From NCBI GenBank assembly GCA_023383705.1, contig JAHDYM010000019.1, forward strand, positions 1-37,335: a stretch of DNA of 37,335 nt, in the 5' to 3' direction. The first letter of the stretch is position 1, and the number at the start of each line of letters is the position of its first letter. Under the pieces are notes generated by a model. That model saw nothing but the letters and a program-made list of their open reading frames with translations, made no database searches and was not told the origin of the DNA. Origin of the DNA: Gammaproteobacteria bacterium. Lineage in GTDB: Bacteria; Pseudomonadota; Gammaproteobacteria; Steroidobacterales; GCA-2729495. Shown in pieces: positions 10,675 through 18,588 of the stretch. Both the position numbers and the translations under genes were made by a program.

Positions 10675-10818
10675 GTCTGCGGCTTTGGACGTTGCCAGTC
10701 GGGAAATTCAATCGGCAAGTTCCTGAGCCGTTCATAAGCAATTGTTTCCAATGGATATCCAGGAAAACCACCCGCTCGCGATTGATTTGGGCGACAGCCG
10801 TCGTCCAAAGCTGCAGAC
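10675..10818. repeat. Divergent promoter region built from two inverted ~40-bp copies
   Basis: Positions 10675-10714 read on the plus strand and 10818-10779 read on the minus strand agree at 31 of 40 positions without gaps. The outer 17 bases agree at 16 of 17 (GTCTGC, one variable base, then GCTTTGGACG). A later block, TCAATCG, is also shared. The copies face each other in the 189-base space between the ECF sigma gene and the hemolysin-family operon, so each could be an upstream element for one of the two divergent transcripts. A terminal-inverted-repeat mobile element is possible, but no target-site duplication is seen. Confidence 0.7.
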
Positions 10819-10836
10819 CACAGTTCGTGACCAAGG

Positions 10837-11442
10837 ATGGAACACCTGTTTATGGATCACACCCACAGCCCGTTTGCCCTGCAGCAGGCACCACCCGATG
10901 CTGCTGCACGCAGCGAACTGGAAAACTTCGTCGCGGCCGCTTTCCGGGACAAGCATGGTGCAGACATTCATTCATTCATGCCTGAGCTGCTCGGCATACG
11001 CAATCCCGCCGGCGTGCTGCGCGCCGTGGCTGGTTACCGGGCTGCGGGCCAGGAACGGCTGTTCCTCGAACAGTATCTCGACCAGCCAGTCGAGGTAGTG
11101 CTGTCTGCCAGACTCGGCCAGCCGGTCGAACGTGCGCAGATCACCGAAATCGGCAATCTCGCCGGCAGTGGCTGCCGGCAGGCCCGGCATCTGGTCAGCA
11201 TGCTGCCGCGCTATCTGCTGGATCGTGGTTACACCTGGGTGGTATTCACGGCGACCGGCCTGGTCAGGGATGTGCTGGAAAGCGTCGGTGCGAGCCTGGT
11301 GGAACTGGCAGCTGCCGATCCTGCACGGCTGGGCACCGGCAACGACATGTGGGGGGCCTACTACCGCAACGACCCGCGCGTGATGGCCGGCTACCTGCCG
11401 GATGGCTTGCATCTCTCGCCCAGGCACCGCGTTCGTCATTGA
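10837..11442 (+). CDS. Thermostable-hemolysin family protein (T_hemolysin, GNAT-like)
   Basis: A 201-residue protein resembling the family named after Vibrio delta-VPH. Recognisable segments are ITEIGNLAGSGCRQARHLV near residues 101-119, the strand and helix RGYTWVVFTATGLVRDVLESVG near 129-150, and the closing block LVELAAADPARL, GNDMWGAYYRNDPRVMAGYL. The core resembles an acetyltransferase (GNAT) or autoinducer-synthase-like fold, so despite the name an acyl-transfer role is plausible; hemolytic activity should not be assumed. There is no signal peptide. It is the first gene of the operon, and its stop TGA overlaps the next ATG by one base. The start at 10837 has AAGG immediately before it, too close for a normal site; ATG 10852 is an alternative. 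Confidence 0.82.
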   Translation: MEHLFMDHTHSPFALQQAPPDAAARSELENFVAAAFRDKHGADIHSFMPELLGIRNPAGVLRAVAGYRAAGQERLFLEQYLDQPVEVVLSARLGQPVERAQITEIGNLAGSGCRQARHLVSMLPRYLLDRGYTWVVFTATGLVRDVLESVGASLVELAAADPARLGTGNDMWGAYYRNDPRVMAGYLPDGLHLSPRHRVRH

Positions 11443-12926
11443 TGTCGCATCCCGCATCTCCACCACACCGGATCGCGCTGGCCGACGAGCGGCGCACGGT
11501 CCGCTACGATGAACTCGAGCCACTGCTGGCTGCTGAACAGCGCTGGCTGAAGGACTCCGGCGGCCACCGCTTCGCGCTGCTGGCCGACAACGGCTGCGGC
11601 TGGGCCATCGCCGACCTGGCACTGCATCGTGGCGCCTTTCCCAACGTGCCCCTGCCGGGCTATTTCACCGCCGGACAAATGCGCCATGTCCTCGGCGATG
11701 CCGGCATCGATGCGCTGCTCACCGACCAGCCGGAACGCGCCGCAGATCTCGCTGCCGGATTTCTCCCGGCCGGAATTTCCGCACAGAGCGGCCTGCATCT
11801 TTTCAGGCGCGACACACCAACGACCGCGCAAGCGCTGCCACCGGACACCATCAAGATCACCTATACCTCGGGCAGCACCGCTGCACCGAAGGGCGTGTGC
11901 CTGTCGGCACGCAGCCTCGATGCCGTCGCGGCTTCGCTCGCTGCCGCCACGGCCGACTTCAGCCTGAGCCGGCACCTGTGCCTGTTGCCGCTCGCCACCC
12001 TGCTGGAGAACGTCGGGGGCATTCATGCGGCGCTGCGCAGCGGGGCGAGCTGTGTCATTCCCTCGCTGCACACCACCGGGATGAGTTACGGCAGCCTCGA
12101 TCCGCGCCGGCTGATCACTACGATCACCGCACACGAGCCTTCCAGCCTGATCCTGGTGCCGGAACTGCTGCGCGTGCTGCTGATGACTGCGAAACAGGGC
12201 TGGAAGCCACCAGCGAGCCTGAAATTCATCGCCGTGGGTGGCGCCAGCGTCGCGCCGGGCCTGCTGGCGGCCGCAGCACGACTTGGCCTGCCGGTTTACG
12301 AGGGCTATGGACTCAGCGAGTGCGGCTCGGTGGTCTGCCTGAATACCGCCGGCGCAAACCGGCCCGGCAGTGTCGGCCGCCCCCTGCCGCATGTACATGT
12401 GCGCCTCGACGACCAGCAGCAGATCATGGTCAGCGGACCGCTGATGTCAGGCTACCTGGGCGACAGTGTCGCCACTGGTGCCACGAACGGAGAAATCGCC
12501 ACCGGCGACCTGGGCGAAATCGATGCGGATGGCTTTGTCTATGTGCGCGGCCGTCTCAAGAACCTGATCATCACCAGCCTCGGCCGCAATATCTCGCCGG
12601 AATGGGTCGAACGCGAACTGCAGGCCGAACCCGCCATCGGCATGGCCGTGGTGTTTGGCGAGGCGAGGCCGTATCTGAGTGCCCTGATCAGCCCGGCTGG
12701 CGGCGCAACCCGCGCGCAGGTCGACGCCGCAGTGGCACAAGCCAACGCCCGCCTGCCGGATTACGCGCAACTGCGGACATGGGCAACGGTAACTACACCG
12801 TTCAGCTTTGCCAGTGGCCTGCTCACCGCCAACGGCCGCCCGCAACGGGCACTCATTTACAAACGCCATGCCGGTACGCTGGCATCGCTCTACCCTGAAG
12901 GCACTGCAACCGAGGCCACCGCATGA
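11442..12926 (+). CDS. AMP-dependent acyl ligase/synthetase
   Basis: The 494-residue adenylate-forming enzyme would activate a carboxylic acid with ATP. Visible core motifs are the P-loop (ITYTSGSTAAPKGVCLS, about 139-155), YEGYGLSE (about 286-293), and the hinge and C-domain motif TGDLGEIDADGFVYVRGR (about 354-371) with KNLIITSLGRNISPEWVE. Two departures matter: the P-loop has Ala where Gly is usual (STAAPKG), and the C-terminal catalytic Lys position reads NGRPQR, so R466 replaces it. That Lys usually drives adenylation, so activity or mechanism may differ. It is shorter than typical acyl-CoA synthetases and has no carrier domain. Its start overlaps the upstream stop (TGATG), and its stop overlaps the next start (ATGA). 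Confidence 0.9.
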   Translation: MSHPASPPHRIALADERRTVRYDELEPLLAAEQRWLKDSGGHRFALLADNGCGWAIADLALHRGAFPNVPLPGYFTAGQMRHVLGDAGIDALLTDQPERAADLAAGFLPAGISAQSGLHLFRRDTPTTAQALPPDTIKITYTSGSTAAPKGVCLSARSLDAVAASLAAATADFSLSRHLCLLPLATLLENVGGIHAALRSGASCVIPSLHTTGMSYGSLDPRRLITTITAHEPSSLILVPELLRVLLMTAKQGWKPPASLKFIAVGGASVAPGLLAAAARLGLPVYEGYGLSECGSVVCLNTAGANRPGSVGRPLPHVHVRLDDQQQIMVSGPLMSGYLGDSVATGATNGEIATGDLGEIDADGFVYVRGRLKNLIITSLGRNISPEWVERELQAEPAIGMAVVFGEARPYLSALISPAGGATRAQVDAAVAQANARLPDYAQLRTWATVTTPFSFASGLLTANGRPQRALIYKRHAGTLASLYPEGTATEATA

Positions 12927-13654
12927 TGAACCATGCCAGCACGCGCACTGCGCACCCGACTTTCTACGCTGAACTGCACGGCACCACGGCTGCCGACCGG
13001 GATTTCCTGCTCGCGGCACCGATCATCGGCGCAACCTTTGCCGGAACGATCAGTCGGGCGCAATATCTCGCCTTCCTGGGCCAGGCCTGGCATCACGTGC
13101 GCCATACCGTCCCGCTGCTGATGGCGCTCGGCGCACGCCTGCCGGACCACCATGCCGGCCTGCGCAACAACGTGCTGCACTATCTGGAAGAGGAGACCGG
13201 TCACGACGACTGGATTCTCAACGACATCGAGGCAGCCGGCGGCGACCGGCATGCAGCAGCCCGCTCGGCACCCAATGTCGAGACCGAAGCCATGGTCGCC
13301 TATGCCTGGGACACGATCATGCGTGGCAACCCGATCAGCTTTTTCGGCATGGTGTTCGTACTGGAAGGCAGCAGCGCGGCGCTGGCCTTGCGGGGTGCCG
13401 ATGCGATACAGAAATCGCTGGGCCTGCCCGACCGCGCGTTCAGCTACCTGCGCAGCCACGGTACGCTGGACCAGGAGCATGTCCAGGATCTTGCCGGCAT
13501 CCTCAACGGACTGACCGATCCGGCCGACCGGGCCGCGGTAACACGTTGCGCGAAAGCCATGTACTGGCTGTACGGCCAGATGTTCCGCGGCATCGACCGG
13601 AACGCCGTCCAGCACCACACACGATCACCCGGAGAGACTGCAAATGGATCTTAG
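12923..13654 (+). CDS. Heme-oxygenase-like di-iron oxidase (HDO; iron-containing redox enzyme family)
   Basis: A 243-residue all-helical protein of the TenA/heme-oxygenase-like superfamily. The metal-site pattern is visible: E91-x2-H94 (EETGH), E148 (FVLEGS) and H179-x3-D183-x2-H186 (HGTLDQEH). The last pattern is the one used by di-iron members such as CADD, and the E-x2-H spacing resembles the fatty-acid decarboxylase UndA. Known HDOs cleave C-C bonds, N-oxygenate or decarboxylate small acids, so it is a good candidate for the key chemical step of this operon; the substrate is unknown. Translationally coupled to the ligase by an ATGA overlap, and it overlaps the next gene by 11 bases. Confidence 0.85.
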   Translation: MMNHASTRTAHPTFYAELHGTTAADRDFLLAAPIIGATFAGTISRAQYLAFLGQAWHHVRHTVPLLMALGARLPDHHAGLRNNVLHYLEEETGHDDWILNDIEAAGGDRHAAARSAPNVETEAMVAYAWDTIMRGNPISFFGMVFVLEGSSAALALRGADAIQKSLGLPDRAFSYLRSHGTLDQEHVQDLAGILNGLTDPADRAAVTRCAKAMYWLYGQMFRGIDRNAVQHHTRSPGETANGS

Positions 13655-14468
13655 GACCGCGCGCGTACTGCTCACCGGAGGCGCTGGCGGCATCGGCGGT
13701 GCGATCGCCGAGGCGCTGCTGGCCAAGGGCGCTTCGGTGCTGCTCGTCGACATGAACGAGATGGCCCTGCAGCGCTTCGCCAGCGGACAACTCCGTCAGT
13801 ACGGCGACCGGGTGGAGATACTGCCGGCCAACCTGACACGCCCGGACAACCGGGCGCTGGTCAGCGCACAGGCACAGCACTTCCACGGTGGCATCAACGT
13901 ATTGATCAACAATGCCGGCGTCAGCCACTTCCGCCTGCTCGACGAACAGTCTCCCAAGGCCATCGACCTGGCACTGGCAGTCAACCTGCAGGCGCCGATT
14001 CACCTGTGCCGGCTGCTGCTGCCGCATCTGCGCAGCCAGGCCTCGGCACACATCCTCAACACCGGCTCGGTATTCGGCAGCATCGGCTATCCCGCCTACG
14101 CCGTGTATTCCGCGACCAAGTTCGGCATGCGCGGTTTCAGCGAGGCGCTGCGCCGCGAACTCGGCGACAGCACGGTGCGCGTCCACTACCTTGCCCCGCG
14201 CGCGACCCGCACCGGCATCAACACTGCCGAGGTCGAACAGATGAATGCCGAACTCGGCGTGGCCATGGATCCGGTGGCAACCGTGGCTGCTGCCGCCTGC
14301 CGGATTCTCGAAAGCGAGGCGACCGAAACCGTGGTCGGCTGGCCCGAAAAACTGTTCACCCGCATCAACGGCTTGTTGCCGGGCCTGGTCGACAAATCCA
14401 TCGCGAAACAGCTCGACGTGATCCGGCGCTATGCCGGCGTCAAGCCAGCCACAACACCGTCAGCCTGA
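13644..14468 (+). CDS. Short-chain dehydrogenase/reductase
   Basis: A 274-residue classical SDR. The cofactor loop is TGGAGGIG (residues 11-18), an Asp at position 36 (LLVDMN) favours NAD(H) over NADP(H), NNAG lies at 89-92, and the catalytic residues are S142, Y155 and K159 (YSATK). The C-terminal region (VVGWPEKLFTRINGLLPGLVD) is typical of SDRs acting on hydrophobic substrates, by inference only. GGAGAG ends eight bases before the ATG, inside the preceding gene, so translation is coupled. In this operon it would oxidise or reduce an alcohol or ketone made from the activated acid. Confidence 0.9.
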   Translation: MDLRTARVLLTGGAGGIGGAIAEALLAKGASVLLVDMNEMALQRFASGQLRQYGDRVEILPANLTRPDNRALVSAQAQHFHGGINVLINNAGVSHFRLLDEQSPKAIDLALAVNLQAPIHLCRLLLPHLRSQASAHILNTGSVFGSIGYPAYAVYSATKFGMRGFSEALRRELGDSTVRVHYLAPRATRTGINTAEVEQMNAELGVAMDPVATVAAAACRILESEATETVVGWPEKLFTRINGLLPGLVDKSIAKQLDVIRRYAGVKPATTPSA

Positions 14469-14477
14469 GGAAAGATC

Positions 14478-15149
14478 ATGATGCAGAACACGACCAGACT
14501 GCTGTTTGCCGCCATGGCTGCGCTGCTGCTGCTCGGCACGGGCCCGGGCGTGCAGGCTGCGCCGGCAGCCTTTGACGCCGAACTGCTGGCCATACAGACC
14601 GACTGGGCCACCGCCAACTACTCGGTACCTGAAAACCAGCGCGAGGCCGCCTTCGACAAGCTGCTCGCACGCGCGGCAACTTTCAGCAAACAGTACCCGC
14701 AGCGCGCCGAAGCGCTGATCTGGGAAGGCATCGTGCTCAGCACCGCGGCGGGCGTAAAGGGCGGTCTCGGCGCGCTCGGCCTGGCCAGGCAATCACGGGC
14801 GAAGCTCGATGCGGCACTGCTCATCGACGCCAATGCGCTGGACGGCTCGGCCTACACCAGCCTCGGCACGCTCTATCACAAGGTGCCCGGTTTCCCGGTC
14901 GGCTTTGGCAGCGACAAGAAGGCTAGGGAATACCTGCTCAAGGCGCTGCAGATCAATCCCGACGGCATCGACCCGAACTACTTCTACGCCGAGTTCCTGC
15001 ATGACGAGGATGACCATGCAGGCGCGCTGAAGCACCTGGAGAAAGCCCTCAAGGCAGCACCGCGCCCGGGCCGCGCCTCGGCCGATGAAGGCCGCCGCCA
15101 GGACATCCAGAAACTGATGGCCAGGGTACGCAAGGAACTCACCAGTTGA
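14478..15149 (+). CDS. Exported TPR-repeat protein, last gene of the hemolysin-family operon
   Basis: The 223-residue protein begins with a signal peptide (LLFAAMAALLLLGTGPGVQA). Helical repeats follow, including a clear TPR-like pair near residues 145-190 (AREYLLKALQINPDG, then HAGALKHLEKALKAAP). Between them lies a distinctive block, LYHKVPGFPVGFGSDKKA. It probably scaffolds or binds a partner in the periplasm. GAGGAAAG lies just upstream of ATG 14478, nine bases after the SDR stop, so it belongs to the operon. Its presence puts part of the pathway outside the cytoplasm, perhaps handling or exporting the product. Its 3' end overlaps the tamB 3' end by 11 bases. Confidence 0.8.
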   Translation: MMQNTTRLLFAAMAALLLLGTGPGVQAAPAAFDAELLAIQTDWATANYSVPENQREAAFDKLLARAATFSKQYPQRAEALIWEGIVLSTAAGVKGGLGALGLARQSRAKLDAALLIDANALDGSAYTSLGTLYHKVPGFPVGFGSDKKAREYLLKALQINPDGIDPNYFYAEFLHDEDDHAGALKHLEKALKAAPRPGRASADEGRRQDIQKLMARVRKELTS

Positions 15150-18100
15150 CCGAGTAGATCAGGTCGAGCGCCTGCTCCTCGCCGGAACTCGCCTCAATGC
15201 TGAGGCGACGGCCGATCTTGTAGGTGACCCTGATGGTACCGAGGCTGTCGAACACGCCGTAGCTGTAGCGGATGTAAAGGTCCTCGCCCAGCCGCTCGCC
15301 AACCACGACCGCCGTGCTGCCGGTACTGGTGGTACCCAACGCGATCTCGTCCACCGTCAGCGCCGAGCCAAGCTTCTGCGCAACCGGCAGGGCGCTATTC
15401 AGCCCGAGGCTCACCGCCGCGCTGGTCACCGAGTACTGGTCCCCCGCACCGGCGGCCGACAGCGGTCGGCCGGTGGTCAGGTAGGACAGCGCATCCATCT
15501 CGCCCATCGCGGGTTCGGAAAACACGCGGGTCAGGATGCGCGACAGCGTGCCCGACAGGAGCACACCGACCGTGATGTCGCTGCCCTCGTAGCTGATCTC
15601 GCGGCTGGCCTTCACGTCGATCCCCGGGTCGGTGACGTCACCGGCGAAGATCAGCGAGCCGCGCTCGATATCCAGTTTCTGCCCGAAAGCCGAAAAATTG
15701 CCCTCTTCGAGCTGGACGAGGCCAACGCCGCTGACAGTGCTCTGGCCAACGGCCCGGGTATGCGACAGGCTCATCCCGCCGGTCAGCCGGGTCTTGAGGC
15801 CAAAGCCATCGAAGCTGACCTTGTTACCCAGCCGCACCTGCAGTCCGTCGAGCACGAACAGCGGCGGCGACTGCTGCACGGTGGCCTGGCTGCGACCATG
15901 CACGACGGTATCCGGCGAAGGTTGTACCGCGCTCTCGGCGATCTGCTTGAGCCTGATCGAGGCGCGCGGCACCGCCATCTCACCACCCACCCGGAACTGG
16001 TTCTCTGCCAGCACCACGCGAACCCTCGGTGAGACCTCGACGAGGGCGTTCGGCAGATCGATGACTTCGAAGACACGGCCGCGGATGGTGAGTTCCGCTT
16101 CGGGCAACAGGCCATCACGCCAGCGCACCGTGCCATCCAGGCCCACGTGTCCCTTGCCCGAATGCGCACCACCCTTGATGAGCGCCGCGCCATCCTCGCG
16201 GCCGAGTATCGCCAGTGCGATGCGGTCCACCGTCACGCCGGCAACGGGCAGGCTGAACGCACCGTCTTTCAGCTCCAGCCCGCCACTGATGTCGGGCCGA
16301 CGCGCATTGCCGGACAGCCCCGCGCGCAACTCGATGCGTCCGCCGAGGTCGCCGATGTCGATGAACCGCTCGATCACCGGGCTGATCGGCGCCAGGTCGG
16401 GGATACCACCGCTGACGCTGCCACGGATCACCGGCTCGCTGCCGAAAGGCTCACTGACAGTGCCACCGACAGCAAGCGACAAGCCATAGCCGGCGGCGAG
16501 CCTGCCCGAGTAGTTGAGCAGCTCGTCGGTGATATCCGCCTCGAAAATGAACTCGCTGACCGGCACGCTGATGTCGTCACCGTCACCACCGGTACGGTAG
16601 ATGAGTGCAGCATCCTGCAAGCCGGCCCGGAGTGTGCCCGTGAGCTTCGGGTCATGCTGCCGGAATTCGAGTGCCACATCGGCAGTTCCCTCCAGCTGCA
16701 GCTCCGCAGGGAGGTAGGTGGCAAGGCTGGCCAGCGGGAGATTGCGGAGGCGAAAGCCGCCGGCCGTACCGCGCGCATCCGAACGCGTTTCGGCGAGGCA
16801 CAGGCTGGCCTCCGCAAGCTTCCAGCAGTGGGCGCCCAGGCTGAGGTCGGTACCCGCAAGGCGCAGCAAGGCCGTGTCCTGCAGCGTCCATTGCTGCGCC
16901 CCCGGCAGCATCACGAAACCCTGCCCGAAGTCTTCCTGCAGGCTGCCCTGCTTCAGCGTACCCCCGGCCTCGAGCCCGGCAGTGATCTCGCCGCCGGAAA
17001 GCGCGATACGCAGGCTGTGGCCATCGAGTGCGCCGGCGACCCGCACATCGAGATCACCGAGTTGCCAGCCGGACACCGACATGCCGGCCGCTGTCAGGTT
17101 CAGGTCCAGGCTATCGCGCTTGCCCAGACCGCCCTCGGCACGCAGGCTGTCGACATGTACACCGGCAAGGGCCAGCCCGCTGCCCGTCAGTGCCAGCTGG
17201 AAACCGGGCTTGTCCGCCGAACCGCTGATCAGGCCCTTGCCGCGCAGCCGGCCCTCGAGCCCCGGCCAGAGCGTGGCGAGATCCGGCGCATCGATGCTGA
17301 ACTGTCCGGACAGCGCCGGGCCCCAGATGCCGTCGATGTCGAGCTGGTTGAGTCCGGCCTGCACCTGCACCGCGTCGAAGGCATAGCCAACCTCGACATT
17401 GGCGACTGTGCCCGAGGCGCGAAACTGCCGGTCGAACAGCCGGCCCTGCGCCTCGCGCAGCTGGAAAGAGAAATTGCCGGCCGGGTCGAAACCGAGCTGG
17501 CCATCGAAATCGAGCTTGCCCGCCAGCCGCGCATCCAGCGGACGCAGGTCGATGCCGCGTCCACTCAGGGTCAGCGCGCCGCGCAGCCCGGCCACGTAGT
17601 TGAACAGGCCGCGACCGCCGACCGTGCCTTCAGGCCCACTGAGGCGCAGGCTGTCGAGGCTGAACTGCCGTGTATCGCCACTGCCGGCTGCCGTGAGCTG
17701 CATGGCCGACCAGGCACCGGGAGCGACGCCGGCGTCGAGCTGTGCAGTGAAGAGCCCGGTCCAGCCGCGCACGCGCAGTTCGCCGCGCTCGCTGACCAGT
17801 GTGCCAGCCGCACCCAGTTCGCGGCTGATGTTTTGCCAGCGCGCAATGGCGATCAGTTCGGGCTCGTCCGCCAGCAGGCGCAGCACGCCACCCACGCCGA
17901 CCGGATCCGGCATGCGCACCACCTGCTCGAAACGCAGCGCCTCCAGGTCGCCGCGCACCGGTCCCTGGCCAGCGAGATCCTGTCCCGGCAGCGACCAGCG
18001 CAGTTGGCCGCTGGTCGCAAAGGGCTCGCCGGTATTGAATGTCCCGTCGGCGGACAGCTCGATGCCGGAAAGCCGTACCGCCAGTTCCTTGAAACGGATC

Positions 18101-18588
18101 GTGCCCTCGACCAGTTCGCCACGCAGGCGCGCCGGCTGCAGGCTGAACGGCGCGCCGTCCTCGACCTGTACCTGCAACTGGCCGACTTCCAGGCTGTCGA
18201 CCGCAATCACGACCGGCAACAGCAGCGGCATGACCGGCGTATCGGGCTCGTCGGGCGGGCGCGGGCCGACCTCGACCCGCACTTCACCGGCCCGGGCAGT
18301 GCGCAGGCGCAGCCGCTTGCGCAGCAGATCCGGCCAGAACACATCGATCTCTGCCGCCGAGACCAGCACGCGGGTGCGCGTCACCTGCACTTCGATCCGG
18401 TCGGCCCGCAGGCCGCGCAGCAGGCTGCCGTGCAGCCCGCTGATGGCAACCATGCCGCCGCTTTGCGCAGCCGCCGTGTTGAGCAGCCAGGCCGTGCCGG
18501 CCGGTGTAACCAGCAGCCACAGGCACAGCAGGACCGCTGCCAGCAGCAGGCTGAGCAGGGCCTCGATGAGTCTGCCGGCAGCGATCAC
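15139..18588 (-). CDS. tamB: Translocation and assembly module inner-membrane protein TamB
   Basis: The 1149-residue protein has one N-terminal membrane anchor (LIEALLSLLLAAVLLCLWLLV, residues 7-27), a long periplasmic region of repeated beta structure rich in SG, GT and LD-type strands, and a C-terminal DUF490/TamB domain ending in the characteristic YSVNW. With TamA it bridges the inner and outer membranes; AsmA-like family members including TamB are implicated in phospholipid transport to the outer membrane and in barrel assembly. The start is GTG 18588, overlapping the tamA stop as GTGA, so translation is coupled. No ATG is near. Length is somewhat under E. coli TamB (about 1260). Confidence 0.93.
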   Translation of the reverse strand: MIAAGRLIEALLSLLLAAVLLCLWLLVTPAGTAWLLNTAAAQSGGMVAISGLHGSLLRGLRADRIEVQVTRTRVLVSAAEIDVFWPDLLRKRLRLRTARAGEVRVEVGPRPPDEPDTPVMPLLLPVVIAVDSLEVGQLQVQVEDGAPFSLQPARLRGELVEGTIRFKELAVRLSGIELSADGTFNTGEPFATSGQLRWSLPGQDLAGQGPVRGDLEALRFEQVVRMPDPVGVGGVLRLLADEPELIAIARWQNISRELGAAGTLVSERGELRVRGWTGLFTAQLDAGVAPGAWSAMQLTAAGSGDTRQFSLDSLRLSGPEGTVGGRGLFNYVAGLRGALTLSGRGIDLRPLDARLAGKLDFDGQLGFDPAGNFSFQLREAQGRLFDRQFRASGTVANVEVGYAFDAVQVQAGLNQLDIDGIWGPALSGQFSIDAPDLATLWPGLEGRLRGKGLISGSADKPGFQLALTGSGLALAGVHVDSLRAEGGLGKRDSLDLNLTAAGMSVSGWQLGDLDVRVAGALDGHSLRIALSGGEITAGLEAGGTLKQGSLQEDFGQGFVMLPGAQQWTLQDTALLRLAGTDLSLGAHCWKLAEASLCLAETRSDARGTAGGFRLRNLPLASLATYLPAELQLEGTADVALEFRQHDPKLTGTLRAGLQDAALIYRTGGDGDDISVPVSEFIFEADITDELLNYSGRLAAGYGLSLAVGGTVSEPFGSEPVIRGSVSGGIPDLAPISPVIERFIDIGDLGGRIELRAGLSGNARRPDISGGLELKDGAFSLPVAGVTVDRIALAILGREDGAALIKGGAHSGKGHVGLDGTVRWRDGLLPEAELTIRGRVFEVIDLPNALVEVSPRVRVVLAENQFRVGGEMAVPRASIRLKQIAESAVQPSPDTVVHGRSQATVQQSPPLFVLDGLQVRLGNKVSFDGFGLKTRLTGGMSLSHTRAVGQSTVSGVGLVQLEEGNFSAFGQKLDIERGSLIFAGDVTDPGIDVKASREISYEGSDITVGVLLSGTLSRILTRVFSEPAMGEMDALSYLTTGRPLSAAGAGDQYSVTSAAVSLGLNSALPVAQKLGSALTVDEIALGTTSTGSTAVVVGERLGEDLYIRYSYGVFDSLGTIRVTYKIGRRLSIEASSGEEQALDLIYSVNW

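Noticed and set aside
10675-10818. Interpretation of the inverted copies as a transposon with terminal repeats
   Set aside because: No flanking target-site duplication and no transposase frame inside; kept as a regulatory repeat, though a non-autonomous element cannot be excluded.
10648-10836. Fur box in the divergent promoter region
   Set aside because: I looked for a GATAATGATAATCATTATC-like 19-mer and found no convincing match, so direct iron control is not supported.
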